Assembly: GCA_009760855.2 (NCBI GenBank)
Contig: WPIO01000001.1
Span: forward strand, 23,048,001 to 23,112,000
Direction: 5' to 3'
DNA from: Cristatella mucedo
Lineage: Eukaryota; Bryozoa; Phylactolaemata; Cristatellidae
Length of the DNA stretch: 64,000 nucleotides
Made by a program: the position numbers and the translations under genes
Shown: positions 11,140 to 22,108 of the stretch, one piece after another
Layout: the number at the start of each line of letters is the position of its first letter
How positions within the stretch are numbered: the stretch's first letter is position 1
The notes under the pieces: generated by a model
Seen by the model: the letters and a program-made list of their open reading frames with translations, nothing else
Database searches by the model: none
Told to the model about the DNA's origin: nothing

Positions 11140-12830
11140 GAATAAAATTTTAAATTCTGTTTTGAGAAGCTGAGGCCATACGCCGGGGCACACCACTCAC
11201 CAGCATACTAACAATATGTAGGTGAAACGTGCTAGTTACTTCCCAAGTCAGAATATGTGATCTCCATTGTAAAATATTGACAATATCCTTCTGGTAAGCA
11301 AAACAGAGCACTCGTCCGAAGACCTCTCCAGCAGCTTCCATGAGGGCTTATAAAATAATCGTTTACCTCTTTAGCAAAACATCTTGTATTTGCGATTAAT
11401 AATCGATAATGGTCATACTATAAACACACATAGTCATCCAGCTTCAACGTGGATCCTGTGGGAGTACTGTGGTACTGCCGGTTTTGCTTGGCCAGAGCGG
11501 CCCGAATATTCTGACTTGCTACGTCCCATGCCATGACAAGCTTAATCGTGCACAGTCTGCACATAGTCACCACCCCCCCCCCCGATTTCGCATAATTCGA
11601 CAATGTATGTACAGGTCCCATCCGCACTAATTGCTACTGGCAAACATCAAAAGCATATTGATTAGCATGCCATTAAAGTGCTTTAATAGCCCATCAGTCT
11701 TCGATTGATATGGAGATGTGTTCAGTTGGTCGACAGGCATCATGCCGCTCAACCTCTCGAGCATTCGAGGCAGGAAATTGCCCCCCCCGTCAGAGAGGCC
11801 CTGATCTGGGACACCATACCAGCAGATAATATCCCCTTAAACACCTTAGCAACGGTCAGAACGGTCTGGTCCGATATCGTTCTAGCCTCAGGCCAATTTG
11901 TGAAGCAGTCGGTCATCATATGTACCGGTTTCCCGACTATGTTAGCGGCAGCTTCACAATGGTCATGGCAACTCGCTGCCAATGTCGCTCCACTGGCAGG
12001 CTCTTTAGAAGCACCAACGCCCATTCATTAGGGTATGGCATGAGATGATTGTCCTTCCGTACTCGTCTATGTTTTCCACCAGCCCGGCCAGAAATACCTC
12101 TCGTGCATCTGGCTCAGATTCTTCTGGGTGCCCAAATGTGCTCCGAATAGGTCATTGAGGCACTCTTGTTTCACATAAAGCTGCAAGGCAGAAGGTACCA
12201 CCAGCTGCTTTCGGCACCCAACGGCTGCGGTCCGATGGAGATACCCATCCGGAAGCTGCACGAATGACAAGTGGTGATCGTCTGCCTAGCTTTTTTGCTG
12301 CGATCTGCAGTGTCTGACTTCTTGCCCCTGAAACGAATACATTAGGCTTCGAAGCAACAGATCACTCAACTGCATTTTGCAGCCAAGCTGGGTTGGTCCA
12401 GCGGTTAGGTGCTCGCCCCGACTAAGGTCTGGCTGAGGTCGTGGGCTCGAGCATTGAGGCATAGGTGAAGCGCCTGAATAGAGATTTAGTTCTCTTGGGG
12501 CGCTATACAAATGAATTGTATTTTTTATATTTATATTTTGCTTGCATACGTGGTTTCGGCCCAGTTGCAATGATTGCCTACAAGACCAGCAGCAGGTTCT
12601 TGCAGGCGTGAACTCAGCATTGGCGTTAGCTTTCCCACAATGGTATTTTATTACAGTAACGTACTCCCAGAGCGGTAGAGCCCACTTGGCTAAGCGCCAA
12701 GACTCAAGAGTACACTTTAGAACTCACACCAAGTGCAGGCGGTCAGTCAGGTCAACTCGCCTAAAATAGGCCTCAGCATGCACTTTCCATACGGCTACTC
12801 GTGGTTAATTTATAGTCCTCAAGTTTGATG
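11140..12830 (-). mobile_element. Ty3/gypsy LTR-retrotransposon pol fossil, copy B
   Basis: Same parts as copy A on the minus strand. The integrase stretch (GKPVHMMTDCFTNWPEA, TVLTVAKVFKGILSAG) and the post-core IRAALAKQNRQYHSTPTG are easiest to read here. No LTR seen. Broken, with roughly five to ten interruptions, and old. It was copied as part of the segmental duplication rather than by new transposition, because the flanking non-element sequence is shared. Confidence 0.85.
12380..12532 (+). mobile_element. tRNA-derived SINE inserted in the gypsy fossil (copy B)
   Basis: Nearly identical to the SINE at 3571-3723 and at exactly the same site with the same ATTTTG flanks. It therefore inserted once before A and B separated. 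Confidence 0.85.
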
Positions 12831-14224
12831 AAATAAATTTTAAAAAGTACATCACGTAGAATTGAACTAATATTTATGACGTTGAACCAGCTTTAATTGT
12901 ATGCAGTTTTGCTCTCATTCCTGATGGCTAACTATCCAGTATTACTCTTAATTATCCTAATTTAATGGTATCTAAATCTATGGACAATCAGAATTAAAAT
13001 TCTTAGCACTACAGAGTTGATAGGTGTCAAGTGCCGCGGATACCTCTGTGATTACAATGTTTGTGCCTTCTATTTTTCTTTCGTGTATGCCTTGGCTTCA
13101 GGTTAGCTGGCTTCGCTCGAGCCATTCAGCTGCTGGCTACATCGATTGCAGGTATCTGGCAGTGGATCTGCATATCATGATATAATCTGGGTGTTGAATA
13201 ACATTGGTCTCCACATAATGAAGTCCAGATGGCAGAGTTGAAATTTTCGATGGGTCGTATAATTGAATCCCAGAGAGATCTGAGGCCGTTGGCTGATACC
13301 TTTTTATACTTAACAAGTGTCAAACATTATTACGCCGGGTGAAAACTAGCATAGATCTCATGCAGCAACTAAATTTTAAAATTTCGTTTACTATGCTCTA
13401 GCTTAGCGACCTGCCCCTTGTGGTATCTTGCCTACGATGGCAGCCTCCTGCTTTTTCCTTACCTCGCTAAGGCCAGGGAAATTTTCAAATATCGTAACAG
13501 CTTCTTAATGGGAAGAGTTATTAAATCGCTCAGTGTTTCTGTAAAAAATATCACGATTAGGTTTGCTCTACAATTGGCAGCAATTCAGTGATATTACTTA
13601 CATTGCACCACTCATTAAACACATGTAATTATCGTCCACCAGGTGGAAATACCAGTTTGATATTTTTCTGATTTCCACTAAGTTCTTTTTATAAGGGAGC
13701 ACCATCCTGTTCTTAGTGATTTCTATATCTATTTTATAACCCAACTAATACTTCCTGTGCTCAAACATTCTTACACTGTATGAGTTTTTATGCCTCCCTG
13801 TTCACGTTCAAGCCCCTCTAGTATGCCGGCGCACCCAAATCAAAATATCCTACCTCGATTCCATCCTTATTTCCATCGAAGCACATCTTCACCTATGTAT
13901 GCGCATGTTATCGTAACGCGCATTTCATTCTCACAGAATGTGTTCATTCGGCATCTAAAGTCATATTTGAGTCTACAACCTTTTCAAAATTTTATCCTGT
14001 CCGGAGCAGACTTGCATCTCGTCCACTTCAACATCCTACTGACCATCTCTCCTCGATGCAATAATAGAAGACGGATTTTTAAGTATTATAATACTTTGAA
14101 ATTCTAGCTACAAGACAGTCCAATACCGGGCACATGCTATTTTAGCCGCAGACGCAAAACAAGCACGGTATAGTGAACTTGTACTACACAAAGCGGCCAC
14201 AAAATCAGGGCTTACTTTTCTACG
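12831..14224. other. duplicated unnamed block (copy B)
   Basis: Matches 5680-6540 in A and 60930-62330 in C. A minus-strand frame (13126-13323) and a plus-strand frame (13790-14107) are open but show no domain, and their frames are not consistently kept in A and C. I would not call a gene. Confidence 0.5.
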
Positions 14225-15990
14225 CTTCGCAACTAAAGAAATAGCATCTATATTACAGTTCAACCCTGCACGGTGGCCCGGACCATTAGAGGCCAGTGGA
14301 TGAGAACGCACACGTGCAATGGCACGGAATTGGGCTGATAACGCTGGAACACTGTTGTTTTATTATAAGCTGAAAAAAGTGCAGCTGGGCATGCTTTTGG
14401 AATAAATGGCAGCTGTATTGCAGTCCAATTTATATAGGCAGACCACTGGCCCAAACCGTTGAACGCAATTGCGTTGAAACCTCCATGTGCAGTACAACAA
14501 ACGTTTGAAGTTAAACTCGGTATACTGTTTTATATAATGTGTAATTAGAAGCGCTGCTGCGTGACGCTTGTAGTGAAAATAGCAGCTGTATGACACTTCC
14601 CTAACCTAGGGAGGCTGGCTCAGGCCGTCCGAGCCCACTGTATGAAACACATTAGTACAATCGCACGAAAACTTTCGGTAAAATTCTATCACTGCATTAT
14701 AGAATTTGGAATCAAAACCACAGTTGCACGCCGTCTAATCTGGGAGCGTGGCTGTATCGCACGCAGTTTGAGGTCGCACCGCAAACTACGACCATCGAAA
14801 GCCGCTGTATGAGAACGTGCATGCACAATTGCATGACATTGTGCAATTAAACGCTGTATTATTTTCGTAACGTTAAATTACCAATGCAGTTGTTCAGCAA
14901 TTATTTTGAAATTGGCAGCTGTATCGCATTTCGGATATGCAGGAAGGCTGACTGGCCCGGGCCATCCGAGGCCACAGCATGAAAACGCGGAAGCTCAATC
15001 GCCTGGTATTCGGTCATTATATCCGGGACAGCATTTCCTACCATTTGAAATGAAAACCGCAGTTATGTTAGGGTTTTCATATAAAAGGCAACTGTTCCGC
15101 AGTTCAAATATTAAGGGATGCAATCTATGTAGGACCACTGTAGGCCATAGCATGAGAAAGTATACTATAATTAATCGCAAGAAATGTAGCGGGTTAACGT
15201 GCAATACTGGTTTGCATTAATACAAATAAAAATCACAGTTGCCCGAAGGCTTCTGTAGAAATGGCGTCTTTATTGCTGTTCAAATAATTTTGCCAACATG
15301 TTATCCCGGGCCGTCTGAGGCTACAGCATATGAACGCGCAAGAGCAATTGCCTCAAATTTGGCGGGTAAACCGGAAACATAATTTTTTATTTCCTATCCT
15401 TTAAAATGACAATCACAGTTACGTGAAGCTTTAATTAAACTTGGCTGCTGTATCGCTGTTTACTTATTTATGGCTGCTATCGGGGTCGAGCCGCTGTAGC
15501 CATAGACTGAGGACTCGCCAGCTAAATCGCATGAAATCTTGTGGATGTGCTTTTTATACTTACAAATTAAAATCGCAGTTGCGTGAAGCTTTTTGTAGAA
15601 ATGGCAGCTTTATTGCATTTCAAATGTTTTGGGCTGCCATTTGGACCTAGCCATCAGAGGCCACAGCGAGAAAAGGCACGAGCCTAATCCTGTGAAAGTT
15701 GGTGAATAAACTTTGCTTATTGTTCAATATAAACCGGAATCAAAGCTGAAGTCGCGCGATGCATTTTGTGGAAGTAGTTCCTGTATCGCCGCTCGAATGT
15801 GTGAAAAAAGTTGACTGGCGCAGATCATTTTCGGCCATCGCACGAGCGAGACTGGGCAAGTGCAATTTCGAGAAATTTGATGGGTAGCCCATTAACACCA
15901 TAATGTATAACGGGAAATTCAAATTGCTATTTCTGACGTTTATTGTGGAAATTGCAATTGCATTGCATTGTATCGCAGTTATTCGTAAAA
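14225..15990 (+). repeat. tandem array of about 170-bp units (copy B)
   Basis: A degenerate unit recurs about every 160-180 bp. The landmark TGGCAGCTGTATCGCA-like motif occurs near 14240, 14407, 14581, 14752, 14921, 15087, 15262, 15440, 15605, 15775 and 15950. A second landmark, ATCACAGTTGCGTGAAGC-like, recurs near 14720, 14886, 15060, 15236, 15416 and 15576. Each unit also has a GC-rich GGGCCGTCCGAGGCCACAGC-like part. About 11 units. Neighbouring units differ a lot, but each unit matches its positional partner in copy C well, so the array is old and not being homogenised. Short open frames inside it are shadows. Confidence 0.85.
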
Positions 15991-16330
15991 ACTCTATGAC
16001 TAGCCTTGTTTAAGTCTAAACAAAAGAGGCCCTTCAGATCGGACCTAGCAATCAATCGCGTTATAATCCAACAACGGCCTAAATCCTCCTCTAGACCTAC
16101 TTCTCCACTCAAAATAGTACTCATCTTGTCGTAGCTATTTCCTGCTATTGAAAAAGGAAATGAATAATAGAATGATGAGAGATTAGTGCCGGCTACTATG
16201 GCATACATCCAACATTCAAGCCTCGCCGCTAAAGCAGTTCAAAACTTACCTACCCGGAAGGATTTATTTCTGCACAGCACCGAAAAGGCTAAAGGTAAAA
16301 TCCCTCCGATTCTCTGATGTGATCGCCTTG
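15991..16330. other. no recognisable feature
   Basis: Lies between the array and a LINE fragment. A minus-strand frame of 93 codons (15927-16208) shows no domain. Confidence 0.35.
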
Positions 16331-16640
16331 CTCTATCTAAGGTTTTACCTTGACGGAGAGGACACTCGGGCTATCTTGTACTTTGATTCGTTCTTGCTCA
16401 ATCCGGGAGCTCAAGCAGTCTCAGCTCCCTAAAAGTGTGCGCATTGCGAACATTTGTTCTGGGATATCAACACATTTTCTAATATTAAATGATGACAAAG
16501 TCATCTTAAGATTAAAGGATGAGTGTTTGAAATTGGAAAGTATTAATCTTAAACTCATCTTGACCTATTTATCTTCTGAAGCCTCAGCGTGGAAACTTAA
16601 CGTCCTCATAAAAAAATGATGCCCCGCAATATGAGCGATT
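16331..16640 (+). mobile_element. decayed LINE reverse-transcriptase core fragment
   Basis: RFYLDGEDTRAILYFDS on the plus strand lines up with the family 1 catalytic stretch [15 protein letters not shown], and about 35 codons later HFLILNDDKVILRLKDEC lines up with [16 protein letters not shown]. The aspartate pair is altered and frames break, so it is inactive. Confidence 0.6.
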
Positions 16641-16784
16641 CAGCTCTACAGTCAGGGCTGCCTATTTAAAAAAAGCAACATTGTCGAAATTCATGCACGC
16701 TTAGATAACTTTTTTAAAGCCGAGCTTTTTCCTGCATTTTAGCAGCTGAAAGACTAATCAAATAATTATAATAGTAATGCAACT

Positions 16785-16972
16785 GAAAAAGGCCGTCAGA
16801 TACTGTGCATGTCACCCCTAACCATATTATTCATTTCGTTTGTTTTTTCAAGCATGATTTTACTTACCATTCAGTTGCATTTCACTTTACAGCAAATGTA
16901 AAGCGCCTAGAGAGAGATAAGGTTCTCTGAGGGCGCTTTATCAAGTGAATTATTATTATTATTATTATTATT
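16785..16972 (+). mobile_element. LINE family 1 3' end with (ATT)n
   Basis: 3' UTR (GTGCATGTCACCCCTAACCA) and intact tail AAAGCGCCTAGAGAGAGATA then GGGCGCTTTATCAAGTG, ending in a clean (ATT)n at 16950-16971. Strongly 5' truncated and relatively young. Confidence 0.9.
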
Positions 16973-16974
16973 AG

Positions 16975-18925
16975 ATAAACCAAACTCTTTCTAGTCGCTT
17001 GACATTTGCTGCAAAACAGATAAACTTTCCACGAGTCTGCATTCCTAGAAAAGTCGTTATAAAGCCAAATTAATGCCGACTCTTTCGAGCGGCTATTAGT
17101 TCTAAATCCGGACTATAGCTTACTAGCTACTTGTGAAGTTTCAGTATGTATGTTTTGACTGGTCTGCTACCACTTGTTCTAGTATCTTTGGTAGTAACGG
17201 TCGAACGGAGACTGGGCAGAGGCTCCTCAAGTTCTTCTTGTCTTGTCTTGCTTTCTTGAGTAGAGGCCGGACGGAAGCCTTTTTGAAAGCTGCTGGGACA
17301 TGACATGAGGCTAAAGACACACTTAAAATGTTATTATGCATAGCGGCAGCAGATATGTTCATCTAAGAAGCAGTACAGTGGGAATAGGGCTTCGAGGACT
17401 AGTTGTCTTTTTTGATTGGGATGTGAACTTCAAGATGAGGTCACTCGTGGCCTCCTTGAATGTAGACATTCAGGTGCGGCCCGGAATTGAGGCTCATGAT
17501 TCGAGATCGGATGGTGCCACCCTAGAGATGGACTCGCTGATCTTGCATATCTTGTTTACAAAGAAGCTAAAAAACAGATCGGCTAGATCATTACAAGGAT
17601 CACCAGGTAAGGAGCTTCCCTGGGAGCGGTTATGGAGACGGTTGTTCGTATATCTCAGCATCTTTGGATTGTGTATCTGGGATGTAAGGATATTTTTATT
17701 TTTTGTAGTTAGACTTGGTCTTTGCCAGGATGATTTGATGCAATCTACAATCATCGTCGTATGCCTGACACTAGGGAGTCAGTCCTGATCCTGTACATGT
17801 TTTTTCAAGATTGAGCTTGGTATAACTCGCTCGTTTCATGTCTGCCTTAAACGATACGCCATCTGAGCAGGGATACACAGTGCGCTTTGTCAGAGGTGAG
17901 AAATCGTCAGCCATGTCTGATAGCTTCGCGTTGCTTCATTCTATTAAGGATGAATGGTCAGAAGGAGGATTGAGCAGCAGGGGGAGAATAATAATATCTT
18001 TATACCGACAGTATCAATTTCAAGGGTCTTTAGGTTTCGTGATTCACATGTCCATTTAGATGTTCAGGAGGGTACACACTGCAGACCGAATGAGATCTGC
18101 ATGCCGTATGATGAAGCAGAATTTGGTAATAATAAGCGATGCTAGCGTGCCGCTGTAGGAGACAATTCGGTCGATTGTGATTGCTTTGCTATGAGTACGG
18201 CCATGCACATGAGCCACGTGAGAAAATGAGTCACTGTCCGAAACTCAGTGCTGAAGGTGTCAGATAAGTTATCAAAATGAATTTAAGAACATCCATAATG
18301 AAGAGAGATCAAATTGTTTTGGCACATGGACTCGAAATGAAATCATAGAAATTTGAGATAACAGAAGACTAGGTAGCAGGAGGGCGGTATACTGTGCAAC
18401 TATTGACTGCTGGTTGTCGGTTAAAATCAAAACAATAGATTCGAAAGACTGCTTTGAGGGTGCTGCAAATGGCTAGAAGTTGAAGGATGAGCGTGTGATG
18501 ACTGCGACCTTGCCACCGATTTTGATTGATCTAGGGGTAGGTAAGAAGGGGAAGCTTGTTTGGGTTACGTCATTAATAGTCGGGCAGCTAACTGATTTCA
18601 GCAAGGTCTCGGTCACCGAAATCATGTCCAATTCATTCGCATTTAATATATCACATATTTTTAGGGGTTTATTGCACATCGAGTAATTATTCCAAAGAGA
18701 GCTTGAAGATGGGCCGCCGGTGTTATGACAGGCCTGATGACTTCTTACTTAGAGAACTTCGTAGTAGCGCTAGAGGAAGATCGCTCAGGGTGATTACAGA
18801 CAATTCTGCGAATTCCAAATGAGTGGGACCACCGGTCCTGGCCCCATTCAAGTTCCTAGAATTTTTTTTTATTTTAATGCATAATTTAATGATCTTGGCA
18901 ACAGGTAACCACATCTAGGAATGCA
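16975..18925 (-). mobile_element. LINE family 1 (minus), endonuclease to start of RT, internally deleted
   Basis: Reading the minus strand from 18925: upstream coding, then apurinic-type endonuclease text (ICDILNANELDMISVTET at about 18650), the linker before the RT (LADLFFSFFVNKICKISESI at about 17560) and the RT entry ([19 protein letters not shown] at about 17280). The RT catalytic core is missing: after about 17025 only a scrap of tail (CTCTTTCTAGTCGCTTGAC) remains. Layout matches the more complete minus-strand copy at 32645-35960. Several stops and frame changes. Confidence 0.75.
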
Positions 18926-19046
18926 TACGATCGACGATGACGAAACAGTAATAGGGAAGTACGATCATAAGTAACAAGTTGCTAGCAGCCGGAGAATCTA
19001 GCGCTACGGCCGCTGGAGAGGCGTACCTAGTCCCCAGCTGCAAGCG

Positions 19047-19130
19047 TCAATAATAATAAAGCAATTAATATAGCGCCCTTGGAGAACACAAACTGTTTCT
19101 AGGCACTTTCCATTTGTTTAGATACCATAG
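19047..19130 (-). mobile_element. solo 3' tail of LINE family 1
   Basis: AATAATAATAAAGCAATTAA then TATAGCGCCCTTGGAGAACA and TTTCTAGGCACTTTCC: about 80 bp of tail with no more of the LINE attached. Confidence 0.65.
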
Positions 19131-19329
19131 GCATGTAATTTCTTAAGTGCTCCGGTCAAATAAAAAAGATCAGCTTTGGATAAATATTAGATGCCTTGGC
19201 TTACAAGGTTGGCATGTTCCGATGTACGATGTTCTCAAGAACTTCGATTTTCGGAAGAGAATTCTACAATTGACAGGAAACGCGAGTAGCGCTCAGTCTT
19301 AATGCCCGCGCAATAAAAAGCTTGCAATT

Positions 19330-19720
19330 TGTGCACAAATTGGCAGCTCAGCTTAATCCTCGTAAAAGCCAAAACTGCCACGTTAAACCTCTGCTCGCTA
19401 TCAGCCCTGACTGCCAAAGAAGCAGCGTATCGAATTCAAGATTCTCTCATCCCTGTCGGTCCATCCATCCTCTTACGCCGCACCTATCTGAATTGGTTTC
19501 GTATCCAACCTACCGTCGTTCATCTGACCACCTACTCTGCTTTGGACTCTGGTCGATTGTTTGTTTACCTAACTCACTTTAAATCCCTCGCAGACAGTGC
19601 CTTCTACCATGCTAGTTCTGTTTGAAACTCACAATCGACTCGCATAACGCTATCTCCTGATTTGACGACATTCAAAAGGAAGCGGAAAACTCACCCGTTT
19701 CAAACGACCTTTGCTCCGAG
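19330..19720 (+). mobile_element. decayed LINE RT C-terminal region
   Basis: Ends with [18 protein letters not shown], equivalent to [18 protein letters not shown] of family 1; upstream HFKSLADSAFYHASSV parallels [16 protein letters not shown]. Stops between these pieces. Confidence 0.6.
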
Positions 19721-21675
19721 TATATTTTTCATGTACATGATTATGCGTTATGAAGCTGCACTCATTGCGGCCAATCAAAAAAGAGAAATTAATTTTCATA
19801 ACCCTGCAGTGGAACTGTCTTTTTTCTTTGTTTCCCTGTCGAGTGCTGAGTCACTAAGACTAACCATTCCTCCCAACTTCACTAGGCTGTGAGTCTTTTG
19901 TGTGATTTTGCATGCTTATCTTAACCCAAACCTTTTTTTTTTTAAATGCCGAAGGTTAAAATACTTGTTCTTCATTAAAAAAGTATTAGCTGATTCAAAA
20001 GCCTCATTTCTATAGCGGCGGGAAAGCCTTAAAGGCTATAGCCGCGGCTTATAGTGGACAATACAGAATCTCAAACTGATTTGATTTCTTTTGAGTATTA
20101 CGCCGTATACTTATTATTATTATTATATTCTTGGCATTGATTATCAAATTAGCTCCTCAGGTTACATCTCGAGCGCGTCTGATGAGTTATGACTACGGGA
20201 TGTAATAGCACATCAGTTCTCCAATGAGAACAGACCATTGGAAAGGATGAGCCGGACACTGACTGTATATCTAGAGGAGCGAGGTGCTAAACTAGGTTTG
20301 AAAGTCCCAGCCTGAGGATGCAGAGACCTGACCTGCTTGATGAACTATGCTTCATCATTAATAATTAAAATATAATTAGTTGTTAGAGTCTGATTTCCTT
20401 GCGGTGCGGTTTCTGAGTATCGTTGGAAATAAGTGATCTGAAGTATGATTATGTAAGTACTACCAGAAGGGTCGGCGTTTTCGGCCACCGACTTCATGCT
20501 CGGTCAGGATTCTCTGACAGCGATGCAGAACGGACATAAATTTGAATTTAGGTTAGCCGAGCTTAATAAAGTTTTCACATATTTATCGGATAGCCGGCTC
20601 ATATCTACTAATTAAAACGGGAAGGTGCGGCACGCCTCAAGATCGTGCACGAGCATTGTGTGGCAAGATGGCGCACTTCCGTCAAGAGACAAGATGGCTC
20701 AGCAATGCCTTCCGTGACAGAACTACTAGGAATCAGCGAAGCGAGTCCACAGGCAGTGAGCTGGTCAAACCTATTGTAGTCAAGACCTTAGAACACTATT
20801 TTGGCAGTAATTATGTTGTTGGTGTAGAAAACCAACGTTTCAGAACGTTATCGGGCAATTTAGGTTTGCATTAATAGATTTCAATCTGCCGTCGCTTAGA
20901 TCCAGAAGGTTGAATCCATCCGTGAACATCTGCACCTCATCTTAGAAGCAGTAAGAAATTTCCATCCATCTAGGAGGTATGCATTTGCATTCGTAAAATT
21001 TCTGATCACGATTTATAATCGTTATTTAAGATATGGTTCCCTTGCTAAGTCTGAGCTCTGCAAATTTCATCACTCGCTGATTAACCAGAAAACTCCGAAC
21101 CAAGGCAGACATGGCTCCTTCAAGATACTTTTTCCTTATTAGTCAGTTTTTTAAAGAATATTTTGTGTTCAGGTTGAAGTATTATGTAGTAGTTTAGTTA
21201 TTGTATACTAAAATTGATGTCTAACAAATGAGTATTTTATTTGAACCCAGACTTTTTTGCCTCATCCATATCTACAGTCCTTCGGAAAATAACTCAATGT
21301 CACATTTATCACTGCACTGCTTCCAAAACTCCATATTTGAAAAAAGGCATGGCCCTTTTGACAATTTTTGAGGCTTAATAAATTGAAAAATAAAACTTCC
21401 TACCAGCAAAAATAGAAAGTCAAGAATTGTCAATAATTTCAACATACAGCTACTACAAAAGATGGTTTTATTTGTGCTTTTATAAGCTATTATTTTGCAT
21501 ACAACTGTATGCGCCTTACTTATCGCTTAACATGACGCTCAGGAGTTCTTTTGACAAGCACCGCTCCAATTAATTCTATCCGTGTGCAGAGTCGATGAGA
21601 TTCCTTACAATTAAGAAAAAACTTTAAAAAATGTGCCGTATTGAGCTCAGGCTTGAACGTCGTTTTAAGAAATCG
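19721..21675. other. no recognisable feature
   Basis: About 2 kb, AT-rich. A GC-rich imperfect palindrome (CTATAGCGGCGGG ... CTATAGCCGCGGCTTATAG, 20012-20056) and a short ATT run at 20111-20124 stand out. The 72-codon frame at 20656-20874 has no recognisable domain. Confidence 0.4.
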
Positions 21676-22108
21676 GGGACTGATGTAATGTAATATATCT
21701 CCGTCAGTAACTCCACAAAGTCATAAAGACCATGTGGGTGTTACGCAGGAGAGCTTTCTATAGCCCACTCACAGCCTAAGCGGCTTTCGGTACGCATTCG
21801 GTAGCCAACAGACTTTGTCTCACGCAACAAAGAGAAAGTGGAAAGCATAGCAGAGTTAGGAGAGCAGTTGAGGTAGTGAGTAGCATGGAAGTAGCAGTTC
21901 AGGACCGCTGAAAAAGATGTGCCATAGTCGGCAGTTGGAGAGTAGATGTCGTTGCGTAAGAATTGTGGAAGCGAGTTCCACAGTCTAGGACCTGCAGAGC
22001 TAAAGCTTCTGTCGCCAACTGTCTTTAAGCGGAGGAATGGGACAGCTAATTTATCGTCCACACAGGACCTGAGGGCGCGAACAGGCTGAAACTGATGCAG
22101 CAGTGCAG
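21676..22108 (-). mobile_element. LINE family 2 3' end
   Basis: Starts with the tail (GATGTAATGTAATATATCTC). Open minus-strand frame 21741-22124 carries DDKLAVPFLRLKTVGDRSFS and PRLWNSLPQFLRNDIYS. 5' truncated. Head to head with the plus-strand family 2 copy that follows. Confidence 0.85.

Larger units (their letters stand above)
9371..15990 (+). repeat. segmental duplication, copy B
   Basis: Begins at CAATTCTCAAATCCCACAG, identical to 56105 onwards, and is collinear with copy C to the end of the tandem array. Shared contents: LINE C-terminal scrap, solo family 1 tail, a GATGATTTGTG minisatellite, Ty3/gypsy pol fossil, an unnamed block and the about 170-bp array. Relative to A and C, a block of about 1.4 kb (59520-60930 in C, outside the recognisable pol) is absent: the text runs TTATAGTCCTCAAGTTTGAT across the junction near 12818. 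A SINE at 12380 is shared with A but not C. Confidence 0.9.

Noticed and set aside
14906-15220. Open frames within the 170-bp tandem array
   Set aside because: Not repeated with the unit and not kept between copies B and C.
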